The notes: generated by a model not told the origin, from the letters alone. Counted from the first letter of the stretch, positions 44,987-56,285 are shown. The stretch: 64,000 nucleotides of DNA from Halomonas sp. (GCF_017515565.1 NZ_JAFWFN010000083.1:124001-188000); one strand, 5' to 3'. Program-made: numbers and translations.

Positions 44987-45539
44987 GCTCTTCACCCTGG
45001 CGCAAACGGCGAATATTCAACCAGTGGCGGGCCAATACCAACAGGCTGAACCCGCCCACTACGCTTACATAATCTGGGGCTAACCAGTAACAAGCTATAG
45101 GGGCGACCAGAGCGCTAACTACCGATGCCGCCGCGGCGGTGCGTAGCCGCCATGCTAATAGTGCCCAGCACACCGCACTCAATAGCGCCACACTGGGTAC
45201 CAGCACCAGCAGTACGCCGAAAGCACTCGCCACCGCTTTACCGCCACGAAACTTATGCCATAGCGGGTAGCTATGGCCTAAAAGCACCGCTAACCCCACC
45301 GCCCCTTGCAGCCAAATAGGCAGCGCAAGGAGCTTGGCAGCCAGTACAGCGGGCACCGCTTTTAGTGCGTCCAGCAGCAGCGTCGCCGCCGCCAAACGCG
45401 GCCCGTAAAGGCGTAAAACATTTGAAAACCCGGGGTTACATGAGCCATGAAACCTTGGGTCTGCCACCCGCGCGAGGCGACAAACGCTAAGCGCTGCCAG
45501 CCAACTGCCGCTTAGATAGCCCAGCACTATCAAGACCAT
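44970..45539 (-). CDS. plsY: Acyl-phosphate glycerol-3-phosphate acyltransferase
   Basis: The 189-residue inner-membrane enzyme acylates glycerol-3-phosphate with acyl-phosphate, the first step of phospholipid synthesis. It has about five membrane helices and the three PlsY motifs: [19 protein letters not shown]...[39 protein letters not shown], and the late [14 protein letters not shown]. The RGG-K-A segment binds the acyl-phosphate. It is divergent from folB. Confidence 0.94.
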   Translation of the reverse strand: MVLIVLGYLSGSWLAALSVCRLARVADPRFHGSCNPGFSNVLRLYGPRLAAATLLLDALKAVPAVLAAKLLALPIWLQGAVGLAVLLGHSYPLWHKFRGGKAVASAFGVLLVLVPSVALLSAVCWALLAWRLRTAAAASVVSALVAPIACYWLAPDYVSVVGGFSLLVLARHWLNIRRLRQGEEPNLRG

Positions 45540-45699
45540 GGCCTACCCGCATTCGTTAGGGTGGCATTTGTATTGATAACGTTACTTCTGATGACATCCA
45601 CGAGTCGCATTAGCTCTGATCACCTTGTCCATCGCCTTACTGTCGTTTAGCGCCGACCTCAAGTACAATCGCCCGCTTGTTGCCGCTAGGGGAATGCCC

Positions 45700-46080
45700 G
45701 TGGATCGTATTTTGATCGAAGGACTCACAGTAGACACCGTCATTGGTGTGTACGACTGGGAGCGCACGATAACTCAATCGCTGAGCTTGGATTTATCGCT
45801 AGCAACGGATATTCGACCTGCAGCGGCCACAGACGATTTACGTTTAACGCTCGATTATGCCGCTATCTGTCAACGAATCCAGCAATTCGCCAATGAGCAC
45901 CAGTTCGCACTGGTGGAGACTTTTGCTGAGCGCCTCGCGGCGTGTTTACGCAGCGAGTTTTCGATTAGCTGGTTACGGCTCACCCTGCGCAAACCAGGTG
46001 CCGTCCCCCAAGCTTCCAGCGTAGGGCTTGAAATTACCCGCGGCAAATTACCGGAGGCCATCGAGGCTACGCATTCATGA
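45700..46080 (+). CDS. folB: Dihydroneopterin aldolase
   Basis: The folate-pathway enzyme splits 7,8-dihydroneopterin to 6-hydroxymethyl-dihydropterin and glycolaldehyde. GTG 45700 has AGGGGA 6 bases upstream and gives the family start (V)DRILIEGLTVDTVIGVYDWER; the ATG at 45694 has its RBS too close. 126 residues. Glu in GVYDWE and Lys in LRKPGAVPQA are expected at the active site. Its TGA overlaps folK's ATG (ATGA). Confidence 0.93.
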   Translation: MDRILIEGLTVDTVIGVYDWERTITQSLSLDLSLATDIRPAAATDDLRLTLDYAAICQRIQQFANEHQFALVETFAERLAACLRSEFSISWLRLTLRKPGAVPQASSVGLEITRGKLPEAIEATHS

Positions 46081-46622
46081 GCTTGGTGACCGTCAGTTTA
46101 GGCAGCAACATTCACCCCGACAAACATATTCGCCTGTGCCTGGATGCGCTAGAGGATACCTTTGGCGAACTGCAAATATCCCGTATATTTGAAAGCGAGC
46201 CGGTGGGTTTTAAAGATAGCCGCAATTTTTACAACGCCGTAGTTGCCTTCCATAGCAACTGGCCAGCGGGAGAGCTGCAGGCCTGGGCCAAGCAGCTTGA
46301 AATCGCTCACGGTCGCACGCCAGAAATGACAAAATGCAGCCCCAGAGCCCTGGATATTGACCTGCTTACGGTGGGTGACGCCAACGGCATCGTGGACGGC
46401 ATTCCCCTGCCCCGCGCGGAAATCACCCACAACGCCTTCGTACTGCAACCACTGGCCGAGCTTCTACCCACCCAGTGCCACCCCGCCTGTTTAACCCCCT
46501 ACGCCACCCTGTGGCAGCGCTTCAAGCTGGGCAACCAGCGCTTATGGCCGGTGGATTTTCAGTGGCGTGGCCGCTGGGTTTCCCAGGCAGACCATCAACT
46601 CCGAGCAGCTCAAGCACGGTAA
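46077..46622 (+). CDS. folK: 2-amino-4-hydroxy-6-hydroxymethyldihydropteridine pyrophosphokinase
   Basis: The 181-residue folate enzyme pyrophosphorylates hydroxymethyl-dihydropterin, the substrate made by folB just upstream. Motifs: VSLGSNIHPDKHI at the start, FYNAVVAF and RALDIDLLTVGD with the metal-binding D-x-D. The usual HPPK signature residue pattern R-x-x-x-R-x-x-D-x-D is represented by KCSPRALDIDL. It is translationally coupled to folB and convergent with cca, 4 bases away. Confidence 0.94.
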   Translation: MSLVTVSLGSNIHPDKHIRLCLDALEDTFGELQISRIFESEPVGFKDSRNFYNAVVAFHSNWPAGELQAWAKQLEIAHGRTPEMTKCSPRALDIDLLTVGDANGIVDGIPLPRAEITHNAFVLQPLAELLPTQCHPACLTPYATLWQRFKLGNQRLWPVDFQWRGRWVSQADHQLRAAQAR

Positions 46623-46626
46623 TAGG

Positions 46627-47706
46627 CTAAACAAGGGCCTTGGCAACCGCCTGTTGGCGCCTCGCGCGCAGCGCCTCACCCAGCGCGCCGCCACGCAAGC
46701 CTTCGCTTACCAGCGTTTGAGGGTCAACCGCCTTAGCCCCGTGCCAAGCGCTAAGCAACGGCGCCTCATACTCGCCATTAATCCGGCGGATAAGCTTTAG
46801 CTGCGCCTCAACCTGCTCGGGCTTTCGCCACCCATCTAAACGTTCCAACCAATGCAGCACGCGCTCGTCAGTTAGCGGTGCCGCCATCAGGTTAAAGCTA
46901 AGCGCCACATGGCGAGCAAGCTGGGCCACGGCGTTAGGCAAGCGCAGCCGCTGAGCGAGAGCGTCGCGCTGTGCGTCAACCAGCACCGAAACAAGCAGCG
47001 CATAGCGCCAATGGGCTAAGGGCACGTGCGTCTGCTCTGGCACGTACATCAGTCGCGTTAAGCCTGCCGGCAAGTGGTCGTTTAATTCTGGCCACCAAAT
47101 GCTCAGTGCGCCGCAGCGTTCCAGCGTTGTGAAATAGATATCAGGGCTTGGTTCAGCCAGTGCTTTTTCGGTTTCGACCCACACCCGCTCTGCTGCCAAG
47201 TGTTCAAGCTCACCGCTATGGCTCACCTGCTGCATTAAATCGAGTGTTTCGGCGGCAATCGTAAAACCCAAGTTGGCATAGCGAGCTAAGAAGCGAGCAG
47301 TACGCAGCACCCGCAACGGGTCTTCGCTAAACGCAGGGGAAACATGGCGCAGCAGGCGCTGCTGGATATCTTTCTGACCATGGAACGGATCAGTCAGCTC
47401 CCCGTCGGCACGCTGGGCAATGGCATTGATCGTTAAATCCCGCCGCAGTAAATCCTCTTCCAAGGTAACATCTGGACTCGCGTGCACCTCAAAACCACCG
47501 TAGCCGTGCCCCGATTTTCGCTCCGTGCGCGCTAACGCGTACTCTTCCGATGTCTCGGGATGAAGAAATACCGGAAAATCGCGACCGACGGGCTTAAACC
47601 CCCGCTTGCGCATAATGTCAGGCGTCGCGCCCACCACCACCCAGTCGTTATCGTATACCGGCCAACCCAGAAGCTCATCCCGTACGGCGCCCCCCACCCG
47701 ATACAC
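46627..47706 (-). CDS. cca: CCA-adding tRNA nucleotidyltransferase
   Basis: The class II nucleotidyltransferase repairs or adds the CCA end of tRNA. Motifs: VGGAVRDELLGWPVYDNDWVVVGA with the catalytic D-x-D-like pair, RRDLTINAIAQ, and DPLRVLRTARFLARYANLGF. GTG 47706 gives the family start VYRVGGAVRD; GTG 47742, after GAGGGG, is an alternative adding 12 residues. The protein (359 aa) is shorter than E. coli Cca (412) and no HD phosphohydrolase motif is visible near residues 225-260. Confidence 0.93.
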   Translation of the reverse strand: MYRVGGAVRDELLGWPVYDNDWVVVGATPDIMRKRGFKPVGRDFPVFLHPETSEEYALARTERKSGHGYGGFEVHASPDVTLEEDLLRRDLTINAIAQRADGELTDPFHGQKDIQQRLLRHVSPAFSEDPLRVLRTARFLARYANLGFTIAAETLDLMQQVSHSGELEHLAAERVWVETEKALAEPSPDIYFTTLERCGALSIWWPELNDHLPAGLTRLMYVPEQTHVPLAHWRYALLVSVLVDAQRDALAQRLRLPNAVAQLARHVALSFNLMAAPLTDERVLHWLERLDGWRKPEQVEAQLKLIRRINGEYEAPLLSAWHGAKAVDPQTLVSEGLRGGALGEALRARRQQAVAKALV

Positions 47707-47743
47707 GTCAAGCCCTTTTACTTTAGGGTCTTCCTTAAACACG

Positions 47744-48556
47744 TTAATGCCCCCTCAGTTGCTGGCTTGGCACGCTGGTACGCTCACCGGTGTCTAGGTT
47801 AAGCGCGGTGAGTGAACCGCCCCAAACGCAGCCCGTATCGATGGCGCTAGCGTTAACCTTTGAACCCGGCGTTCGGCCTTCTAACGCCGCCCAATGCCCA
47901 AACAGCAGCTGAAGCGCGTCGCCTCTTGGGTACTGAAACCAGGGATAAAACCCTTCTGGGGCGCTATCCAGCCCCTCTTTTGCAGCAAAGTCCAGCCGCC
48001 CCTGATCATCAATAAAGCGCATGCGCGTTAAGACATTAACTATACAGCGTAGGCGGTCAACACCGTCTAGTGCGTTATCGAAGCGGTCTGGCTGGTTGCC
48101 AAACAGCTGGGTTAGGAAATCCCCGGAGTGCTCACTCGCCAGCGCTGCCTGCACCTCCTGGCTGAGCGATAGCGTTTGCTGGGCACTCCAGGTAGGTAAT
48201 ACGCCAGCGTGAGTCATTAGCGTATTGCCTTTATAAATAGCCAGGGGTTGGCTTTGCAACCAATCCAGCAGCGCTTCCCGGTCTGGCGCGGCGAGAATAT
48301 TGCTTAGGGTGTCGTGTTTTTTTAGCGTGCCACCCCCACGAGCCACCACCAGCAGGTGAAAATCGTGATTACCCAGGACACACGTGCTGCCCAACGCTTT
48401 AGCCTCACGCAGGCAATCAAGCGAGCCGGGGCCTCGGTTGATTAAATCACCCACCAGCCAGAGGGCATCGTTTGCCGGATTAAAGTTTAGTTGCTCAAGC
48501 AGGCTGACAAACTCGGCATGGCAGCCGTGTAGATCGCCAATCACATAAGTGCTCAC
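47744..48556 (-). CDS. apaH: Symmetrical bis(5'-nucleosyl)-tetraphosphatase
   Basis: The 270-residue metallophosphoesterase splits Ap4A into two ADP and can decap Np4-RNAs. Motifs: VIGDLHGCHAEF, LVGDLINRGPGSLDCLR, VLGNHDFHLL and MTHAG. GTG 48556 with AAGGGG 8 bases upstream fits homologues; GTG 48565 is also in frame. It is downstream of apaG in the conserved rsmA-apaG-apaH block. Confidence 0.94.
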   Translation of the reverse strand: MSTYVIGDLHGCHAEFVSLLEQLNFNPANDALWLVGDLINRGPGSLDCLREAKALGSTCVLGNHDFHLLVVARGGGTLKKHDTLSNILAAPDREALLDWLQSQPLAIYKGNTLMTHAGVLPTWSAQQTLSLSQEVQAALASEHSGDFLTQLFGNQPDRFDNALDGVDRLRCIVNVLTRMRFIDDQGRLDFAAKEGLDSAPEGFYPWFQYPRGDALQLLFGHWAALEGRTPGSKVNASAIDTGCVWGGSLTALNLDTGERTSVPSQQLRGH

Positions 48557-48579
48557 AGGCGACACCCCTTAGCAGATAA

Positions 48580-48957
48580 TCAATGAAGCTGACGCGGTAC
48601 CGCTAGCCGAAAAGGCGCAACAGGCACATCAAAAGCGCGCTGGGTGTAGGTATCAAGCAGTGTGTAGGCACCTTCCATCACCCCGACAGGAGACTGCAAG
48701 ATCGCCCGACTGGTATAGCGAAAGCGCTGGCCTGGGCCAATCAACGGCTGCTGCCCTACCACGCCCTTACCACGCACTTCCTGGCTATCGCCATTGCCTT
48801 GGGTAATTTTCCAATAGCGCGCCATTAGCTGAACACTGTGGGGGCTTTGGTTATGCACCGTCACGGTGTAGCTGAACACATAGCGCGATTCGGCATCGCT
48901 TGATTCGCCAGAACAGTACTCGGGGGTTACGTTGACCTCGATGGCTAGGTCGCTCAC
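48580..48957 (-). CDS. apaG: ApaG (Co2+/Mg2+ efflux-associated, fibronectin-like fold)
   Basis: The 125-residue cytoplasmic protein has the ApaG beta-sandwich, seen in RYVFSYTVTVHNQSPHSVQLMARYWKI, GKGVVGQQPLIGPG and MEGAYTLLD. GTG 48957 overlaps the TGA of rsmA (GTGA), so translation is coupled. Its biochemical role is not settled; it binds nucleotides or phosphate in some homologues and is genetically linked to ApaH. Confidence 0.94.
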   Translation of the reverse strand: MSDLAIEVNVTPEYCSGESSDAESRYVFSYTVTVHNQSPHSVQLMARYWKITQGNGDSQEVRGKGVVGQQPLIGPGQRFRYTSRAILQSPVGVMEGAYTLLDTYTQRAFDVPVAPFRLAVPRQLH

Positions 48958-49781
48958 GTCTCACTCTCCCCTTGTCTGCTGGCTTCATCAACAGCCACTT
49001 GGTTAGCGATGGCGACATACTCCGCCACGCTCAACGTCTGCGGGCGACGAGCAGGATCAATCCCCAGCGCCTCTAAGGTCTCTGCGCTCACTCGGCCTTT
49101 TAAATTATTGCGCAGCGTTTTACGCCGCTGACCAAAAGCGAGCTTGACCAGTTCAAACAGCAGCACCGGGTCATCCGCGGTGTGGGGCAAACTGTCGTGA
49201 GGCGTTAGCCTAACGATGGCCGAATCTACTTTCGGGCGGGGCACGAAGGCTTCCGGAGGCACAATAAACAGCTGGTCTACATGGCAGTAGTACTGGGCCA
49301 TGACCGACAGACGCCCCCAGTCAGTGCTCCCCGGCTCGGCCGCCAGACGCTCAACCACCTCTTTTTGCAGCATAAAGTGCATATCGGCAATGGCAGTGCC
49401 CATGGTTAACAGATGCACAATCAAGGGGGTTGAGATGTTATAGGGGAGGTTGCCTACTACCCGCAGTGCAGGGCCATCCCCTTTAAGCGCGGCAAAATCA
49501 AACTTCAGCGCGTCGCCTTCGTGGATTACAAAATCTGGGTAGTTGAAGAACTGCACCCGCAGGCCAGGGATCAAATCGCGGTCTAACTCAACGACCTCCA
49601 GCTTGCCGGTCGCCTCCAGCAGCGGTGCGGTAAGCGCCCCTTGGCCAGGGCCAATTTCAACGAGACGATCGCCTTCGCGAGGCCCAATCGAGCGGACGAT
49701 ACGCGAGATGATACCAAGATCGCGAAGAAAGTTCTGGCCAAAGCGTTTACGAGCGCGGTGCTGCTGGGGCACGTGAGACAT
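48954..49781 (-). CDS. rsmA: 16S rRNA (adenine1518-N6/adenine1519-N6)-dimethyltransferase
   Basis: The 275-residue SAM-dependent methyltransferase dimethylates two adjacent adenines in the 3' helix of 16S rRNA. Motifs: RARKRFGQNFL, SAM-binding EIGPGQGALTAPLLE, catalytic NLPYNISTPLIVHLL and the C-terminal FGQRRKTLRNNLKG. The length matches KsgA (273 aa). It sits in the lptD-surA-pdxA-rsmA-apaG-apaH order conserved in gammaproteobacteria. Confidence 0.96.
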   Translation of the reverse strand: MSHVPQQHRARKRFGQNFLRDLGIISRIVRSIGPREGDRLVEIGPGQGALTAPLLEATGKLEVVELDRDLIPGLRVQFFNYPDFVIHEGDALKFDFAALKGDGPALRVVGNLPYNISTPLIVHLLTMGTAIADMHFMLQKEVVERLAAEPGSTDWGRLSVMAQYYCHVDQLFIVPPEAFVPRPKVDSAIVRLTPHDSLPHTADDPVLLFELVKLAFGQRRKTLRNNLKGRVSAETLEALGIDPARRPQTLSVAEYVAIANQVAVDEASRQGESET

Positions 49782-49877
49782 CTAACTGTGATCCTTGGAA
49801 GTATAGTTCGTGAAGCTGATGTAATAGGGCTGAGCGTATGGGCTTAGTGAACACGCGAGCGTTATGGCTTAACGCTA

Positions 49878-50942
49878 TTAAGTCGCCAACTGGCGCTGGT
49901 CAGCAAGACGTCGCGCCAGCGTTAGCGCAACCGCAAGGCTACTAGGGTCGGCAACGCCACGCCCGGCAAGATCAAGCGCCGTGCCATGGTCAACCGATGT
50001 GCGCACCAACGGCAGCCCAAGGGTGATATTGGCGGCCTGCCCAAAGCCTGCGTATTTTAACACTGCAAGCCCCTGGTCATGATACATCGCCAATACCGCG
50101 TCCACGCCTGCTAAGTGCCGGGGCGTAAACAGCGTATCGGCGGGAAGCGGGCCTTGTATGTCCAAGCCTTCGGTGCGCAGCGCATCAAGCGCGGGCGTGA
50201 TGATTTCAAGCTCTTCGCGGCCTAGGTGGCCATCCTCCCCGGCATGGGGGTTTAAACCACACACCGCAATACGCGGGGCAGCGATCCCAAACTGCTGTTT
50301 GAGGTCTTGCGCTAGCAGGCGGCTAATACGTAACACCCGTTCATAGGTAATCGCATCCGCCACGTCGCGCAGCGGCAGGTGCGTAGTGACCAGCGCCACC
50401 CGCAGGTCGCCACTGCCTTGCCAACTCTCGGCCTTGGTATGCAGGGCGGCATCGGTAGCCAGCAGCATCACCACTTCATTCACACCGCATGCATCCCGCA
50501 ACCACTCGGTGTGGCCAGTGAAGCTTTCAAAACCCCCTTCAATAATTACCCCTTTATGCAGCGGCGCGGTGACCATCGCAGCCGCTAGGCCTTGCTGGCA
50601 AGCATCAACCGCGGCCTGCAGGGTATTAAGCACATAGCATGCATTGGCAGGATTGAGCACACCCGGGGTAGCAGGCGCTTCCAACCAAACCGGCATCACC
50701 GCCAAGCGTCCCGCTGATGAGGTAACGCCCTGCCCTGGCACGGCCTCAACAATCTCAACTTCGAGTGCTAGCATAGCCGCCCGTTGGCGCAGCATGTCGG
50801 GGTCGCCCACGGCAAGTGTGCCTTCCGGCAACTGCCCCCGGGCCGCTAGCATAAGCGTTAACTCCGGGCCAATTCCCGCTGGCTCCCCGGTGGTAATGAG
50901 CAGTGGCAAGCTTGGTTGGCCAGGGCCTGTTTGACCAAGCAT
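49878..50942 (-). CDS. pdxA: 4-hydroxythreonine-4-phosphate dehydrogenase
   Basis: The 354-residue NAD- and metal-dependent enzyme of pyridoxal phosphate synthesis. Motifs: TTGEPAGIGPEL, VTAPLHKGVI, zinc ligands in FTGHTEWL, CGLNPHAGEDGHLG and AMYHDQGLAVLKYAGFG, and VRTSVDHGTALDLAG. ATG 50942 overlaps the surA stop (TAATG), so coupling is expected; the frame extends upstream inside surA but is not needed. Confidence 0.95.
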   Translation of the reverse strand: MLGQTGPGQPSLPLLITTGEPAGIGPELTLMLAARGQLPEGTLAVGDPDMLRQRAAMLALEVEIVEAVPGQGVTSSAGRLAVMPVWLEAPATPGVLNPANACYVLNTLQAAVDACQQGLAAAMVTAPLHKGVIIEGGFESFTGHTEWLRDACGVNEVVMLLATDAALHTKAESWQGSGDLRVALVTTHLPLRDVADAITYERVLRISRLLAQDLKQQFGIAAPRIAVCGLNPHAGEDGHLGREELEIITPALDALRTEGLDIQGPLPADTLFTPRHLAGVDAVLAMYHDQGLAVLKYAGFGQAANITLGLPLVRTSVDHGTALDLAGRGVADPSSLAVALTLARRLADQRQLAT

Positions 50943-51982
50943 TAAAGACGGATATCCACAAAGGCCTGCTCGCGAATCTCGCGCTGCCAAACTTGAAGCT
51001 CTTCATTTGCCCGGCGCTGGAAAATCGCTTGGCGAACCTGCTCGCGGCGGCTCTCTTCGGTAACATCTTGGCGACGACGCTCCAGCACCTCAATTACGTG
51101 GTAGCCAAACTGTGAACGCACCGGTTGAGAGGTTTGATTAGTGCCAAGCGAGCCCATTGCTTCTTCAAAGGCGGGTACCGTTTGGCCTGGGCGCACCCAG
51201 CCCAGCTCACCGCCGTTCATGGCACTGCCACGGTCGTCGCTAAACTCTCGGGCTACCGCGGCAAAGTCTTCGCCTTGCTGCAGACGCTGGCGCGCTTGCT
51301 CAGCCCTGGCGCGCGCTTGATTTTCATCACGGTTGGGCGTCAGTTCAACCAGGACATGGCGAGCTCGCGTCTCCTCGATAAAGGATTGCCCCTGCTGCGC
51401 GTCCTGCTGCTGGCTTATAAAACGCTCAACCTCGCGTTCGCTTACAGAAACACGCTGACTAATACGGCGCTGCTGAATTTGGCGCATGAGCATTTCACGA
51501 CGAACCTCCTCACGCACATCGGCCAGGCTCATACCATCGGCTTCCACGGCGTCGGCAAACTCGTCCAGCGTCATGTCGTTGGACTCTGCAATCGTGCGCA
51601 GCTGTCGATTTAGCTCCGTATCATCAACGCTCAAATTAGCCTCACGCGCCATCTGCAGCTGAATTTCATCCATCACCATGCGCTCAAGCACCTGCTGCGC
51701 CAGTTGAGAGCGTGGCGGCAAACTACCGCCTTGGGCCTCGGCCTGCTGCTCAACCTGGTTGATGCGGTCGTTAAGTTCGCTGCGCATAATGACGCCATCG
51801 TTCACCACGGCAACAACGTTATCCAACATTTGCCGCTGCGTGGACTCAAAATTCTGCGCATGCAGGGTAAGTGGCACAAGCGCCGCGCTGGCCCCAAGGC
51901 AGAGTGCCATCATGCTACCCGCAGAGAGCAGTTTTGCCCGTTTTGTTACCACACGGGTTAGCAGGGTGTTTCTGATCGTCAT
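50942..51982 (-). CDS. surA: Periplasmic chaperone / peptidyl-prolyl isomerase SurA with one parvulin domain
   Basis: The 346-residue periplasmic folding factor for outer-membrane proteins. It has a signal peptide (ending TLHA, about residue 42), an N-terminal chaperone module (NVVAVVNDGVIMRSELNDRI to RQIQ), one parvulin domain (about 204-305) and a C-terminal helix (ANEELQVWQREIREQAFVDIRL). Parvulin motifs are ARHVLVEL, FAAVAREFSDDRGSAMNGGELGWV and SQFGYHVIEVLERR. E. coli SurA (428 aa) has two parvulin domains; here the first appears to be missing and the second remains. It is followed by pdxA and preceded by lptD. Confidence 0.93.
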   Translation of the reverse strand: MTIRNTLLTRVVTKRAKLLSAGSMMALCLGASAALVPLTLHAQNFESTQRQMLDNVVAVVNDGVIMRSELNDRINQVEQQAEAQGGSLPPRSQLAQQVLERMVMDEIQLQMAREANLSVDDTELNRQLRTIAESNDMTLDEFADAVEADGMSLADVREEVRREMLMRQIQQRRISQRVSVSEREVERFISQQQDAQQGQSFIEETRARHVLVELTPNRDENQARARAEQARQRLQQGEDFAAVAREFSDDRGSAMNGGELGWVRPGQTVPAFEEAMGSLGTNQTSQPVRSQFGYHVIEVLERRRQDVTEESRREQVRQAIFQRRANEELQVWQREIREQAFVDIRL

Positions 51983-52017
51983 AAAAAGTCTCTTTCACTC
52001 GCCAATTAAGGAGGTCG

Positions 52018-54465
52018 TTAAAGGGGGGTTGGGCGATAGCCAGGGATCGCCCGCTCAAAGTAGCTGTCGGCATCCTGCCCAACGCCACCCAAGCCACGGA
52101 ACACAAAGCGTAAAAACAGCCCGCGGTCGTTGAAATCATCATTCACTCGGGCGGTGTCGTTATCGTCCACCCACTCACGCCACACTAGCTGCACACCATA
52201 ACAGCAGTCGTTCCACTGCAGCCCCGCCAACTGCTCCAATGAGCGGTCATTAGTCTGATCGTGAAGGTAACGGCCTATCAAATCAATCCGAGGGCTGGCT
52301 TTCCAGGCAAACGATAGATCCCACTCTTCGCGGTTAAAGTTTCGAAAGTCATCGTCCCCGGGAACAACGCCAGGATCGAACCCTTCGATCTCCCAACGGT
52401 AGCCAAGGTTCACTATATGCCCCTGCGGATGGCGATAGCGTAGGTCAACGCTAGAGCGTTCGGTCTGCTCGCGGTGGTCATCGTAGAGCCATTCGTAGCC
52501 GGTGCTCCAGCGGTCATTGATCTGCCAGTCCAGCCGGGTAACCAGCGGTGAGCGGTCTCGGGTGGCCTGGTAACGGCGCTGGGGGTTGACGCCTGGATCT
52601 TCCTCGGGCCGCGCTGGCAGCGTATCGGGGTCACCCTCGCTATCAATGCGACGTTCAGCAAAATAGAGGCTCTGACCGACCCCAAAGGTCAACCGGTCAC
52701 GCCCTGTGCTGTCTTCAAGCAAACGTGACTGCACGCCAACGGAGACACGGTTAAGATCCCCGACCCGGTCGGTTCCCGAAAAGCGATGCGGCGACCATAG
52801 TTGATCCCAAGAGAATACCCGCTCTCGGCTATCAAAATCGGGCAGTTGGGTTTGGTTTGTGCGTGGCACGTAGGCGTAGTTAAGGCGCGGTTCCAGCGTT
52901 TGGCGATAATCGCGCCCGCCCAACTCAAGCTCGCGGTCGAAGACTAACCCGCTGTCGATGGAGGTAATCGCAATACTGCGGCTAGGCGAGGTCTCGCGGT
53001 CAGTAACACGCTGACCATAGTCAAGCTCGTAGGCAGTTTGCCACAGCTCGGTGCGCGGTTCGACATACCCCCAGGCCTGCTCTGCCCGCCAGCCAAATGC
53101 AGGCGCTAGATGCAAACGCGTGCCGGTGGCCGCTTCACGCTCAGGCACTTGCCGCTCATCTACATCCCGCCAGAAGTAGGTGGCGTTAGAGCGCCACTGG
53201 CTATAGAACCCGCTGCCAAACTGCCAGTCGGAATTGGCCGTTAAGCTAGGCAGCCGGTAAAAAGGTTTATCGGTATCGCTTAATGGATCTTCTAAACGCT
53301 GGAACCCCTGGGCACGGGCATCCAGCTGCCAGCGCTCGCCGCGGTAATCGACCTGGGCCAGCCGCTCCATGCTCACCCGCTCACTGTTGCCAAACTCGCC
53401 GCCAAAGTCATCAAAGTAGCGGCCGTCGCTGGCGGCGCCATAACGTAAATTGTAGTCGCTGCGCTCATTAACCAGGCCGGCATGGTAGGCGTCAATATAC
53501 CAGCGATCTTCACCCTCAAAGCGGTTGCTGCCGGTACTGCTTCCCCCATCGTTATTTAAAAAGCCGCCTTCGACAATACCCTGGCTTTCGGCAAACAGAT
53601 AACGATATTCACCGTTGAGCAGTAAGCCCTGATCCGACATCCAGCGCGGGGTAATGGTGGCATCGTGGTTGGGTGCGATGTTCCAGTAAAACGGCTGGGT
53701 ATAGTCCAAGCCGTCACTGGAGAAACCCACGGAAGGTGAAAGCAACCCCGTATGGCGCCGATCATCAATAGGAAAGCGCAGCCAAGGCCAATAGAACACC
53801 GGCACGTCTTTTATTTCTAAACGAGCATGGCGTGCGGTGCCGAAGCCTTCGGCCTGATCCAGCTTGATATCACTTCCCACTAACTGCCAGCTATTAGCAC
53901 CTGGGTCGCAGGCGGTGAAGGTCGCATTGCGCAAGCGATACTGCTCTTCACCGGTTTGCTCAAGCTGGCTGGCTTGCCCGCGCAAGTGCTGCTCGTAAAG
54001 AACATAGTGGCTGTTGCTTAACGAAGCGCGATCTTCATTAAGCATTAGCGTAGCTTGGTCGCCGCGCAACAGTGCTTGGCCGTCGCGCAGGGCTAAGTTG
54101 CCCTGAACCTCGACCTGCTGACGGTCAGCAGGTAAATAAACGTGTTCAGCGGTCAGCTCCGTATTGCCCCGCCGCAATACCACATCGCCCCGCAGAAGCG
54201 CTTCGCCGTCTGCAGCATAATCCACCTCTTGGGTTTCAACCGATAGTGTTTCGGGGTTCTGTTCCGCTGGCAAGCGGTAGCCGGGCATTACATAACGCCC
54301 ACGACACACTTGTTGAGACGCCTCATCCTGCCCATAGGGCTGCCAATCAAGCGCCTCAGCAGGTAGCGGTTGGCCTTGGGCCACCGCTGAAAAGGAGGCG
54401 CCCGCGAGCAATCTGCCCAACAGCGTGTGCGCGACCGGAGCGGTGCGCGAAAATCGCTTGCCCAT
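52018..54465 (-). CDS. lptD: LPS-assembly protein LptD
   Basis: The 815-residue outer-membrane barrel inserts LPS into the outer leaflet together with LptE. ATG 54465 gives a signal peptide (MGKRFSRTAPVAHTLLG...AVA). Then come an N-terminal LptA-like jellyroll (VDYAADGEALLRGDVVLRRGNTEL) and the C-terminal barrel. Cysteines expected for the two inter-domain disulfides are present: one near the mature N-terminus (QQVCRG), one in FTACDPG and an adjacent pair in NDCCYG. It is divergent from amgK with a 70-base gap and upstream of surA. Confidence 0.95.
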   Translation of the reverse strand: MGKRFSRTAPVAHTLLGRLLAGASFSAVAQGQPLPAEALDWQPYGQDEASQQVCRGRYVMPGYRLPAEQNPETLSVETQEVDYAADGEALLRGDVVLRRGNTELTAEHVYLPADRQQVEVQGNLALRDGQALLRGDQATLMLNEDRASLSNSHYVLYEQHLRGQASQLEQTGEEQYRLRNATFTACDPGANSWQLVGSDIKLDQAEGFGTARHARLEIKDVPVFYWPWLRFPIDDRRHTGLLSPSVGFSSDGLDYTQPFYWNIAPNHDATITPRWMSDQGLLLNGEYRYLFAESQGIVEGGFLNNDGGSSTGSNRFEGEDRWYIDAYHAGLVNERSDYNLRYGAASDGRYFDDFGGEFGNSERVSMERLAQVDYRGERWQLDARAQGFQRLEDPLSDTDKPFYRLPSLTANSDWQFGSGFYSQWRSNATYFWRDVDERQVPEREAATGTRLHLAPAFGWRAEQAWGYVEPRTELWQTAYELDYGQRVTDRETSPSRSIAITSIDSGLVFDRELELGGRDYRQTLEPRLNYAYVPRTNQTQLPDFDSRERVFSWDQLWSPHRFSGTDRVGDLNRVSVGVQSRLLEDSTGRDRLTFGVGQSLYFAERRIDSEGDPDTLPARPEEDPGVNPQRRYQATRDRSPLVTRLDWQINDRWSTGYEWLYDDHREQTERSSVDLRYRHPQGHIVNLGYRWEIEGFDPGVVPGDDDFRNFNREEWDLSFAWKASPRIDLIGRYLHDQTNDRSLEQLAGLQWNDCCYGVQLVWREWVDDNDTARVNDDFNDRGLFLRFVFRGLGGVGQDADSYFERAIPGYRPTPL

Positions 54466-54535
54466 GTTCGTTATCCTTGGCATCCAGAATCGGTATTATA
54501 CAGGCAGCATGATGCCCGACCAGCAAGGAGCTTGC

Positions 54536-56214
<1,679 letters not shown>

Positions 56215-56285
56215 GGCAGTGCGCTACCCGATAGAAATGTTATGCTGCGCGACTTACCTTTCGTCGCCAAGATGAGGAGAGCAAC

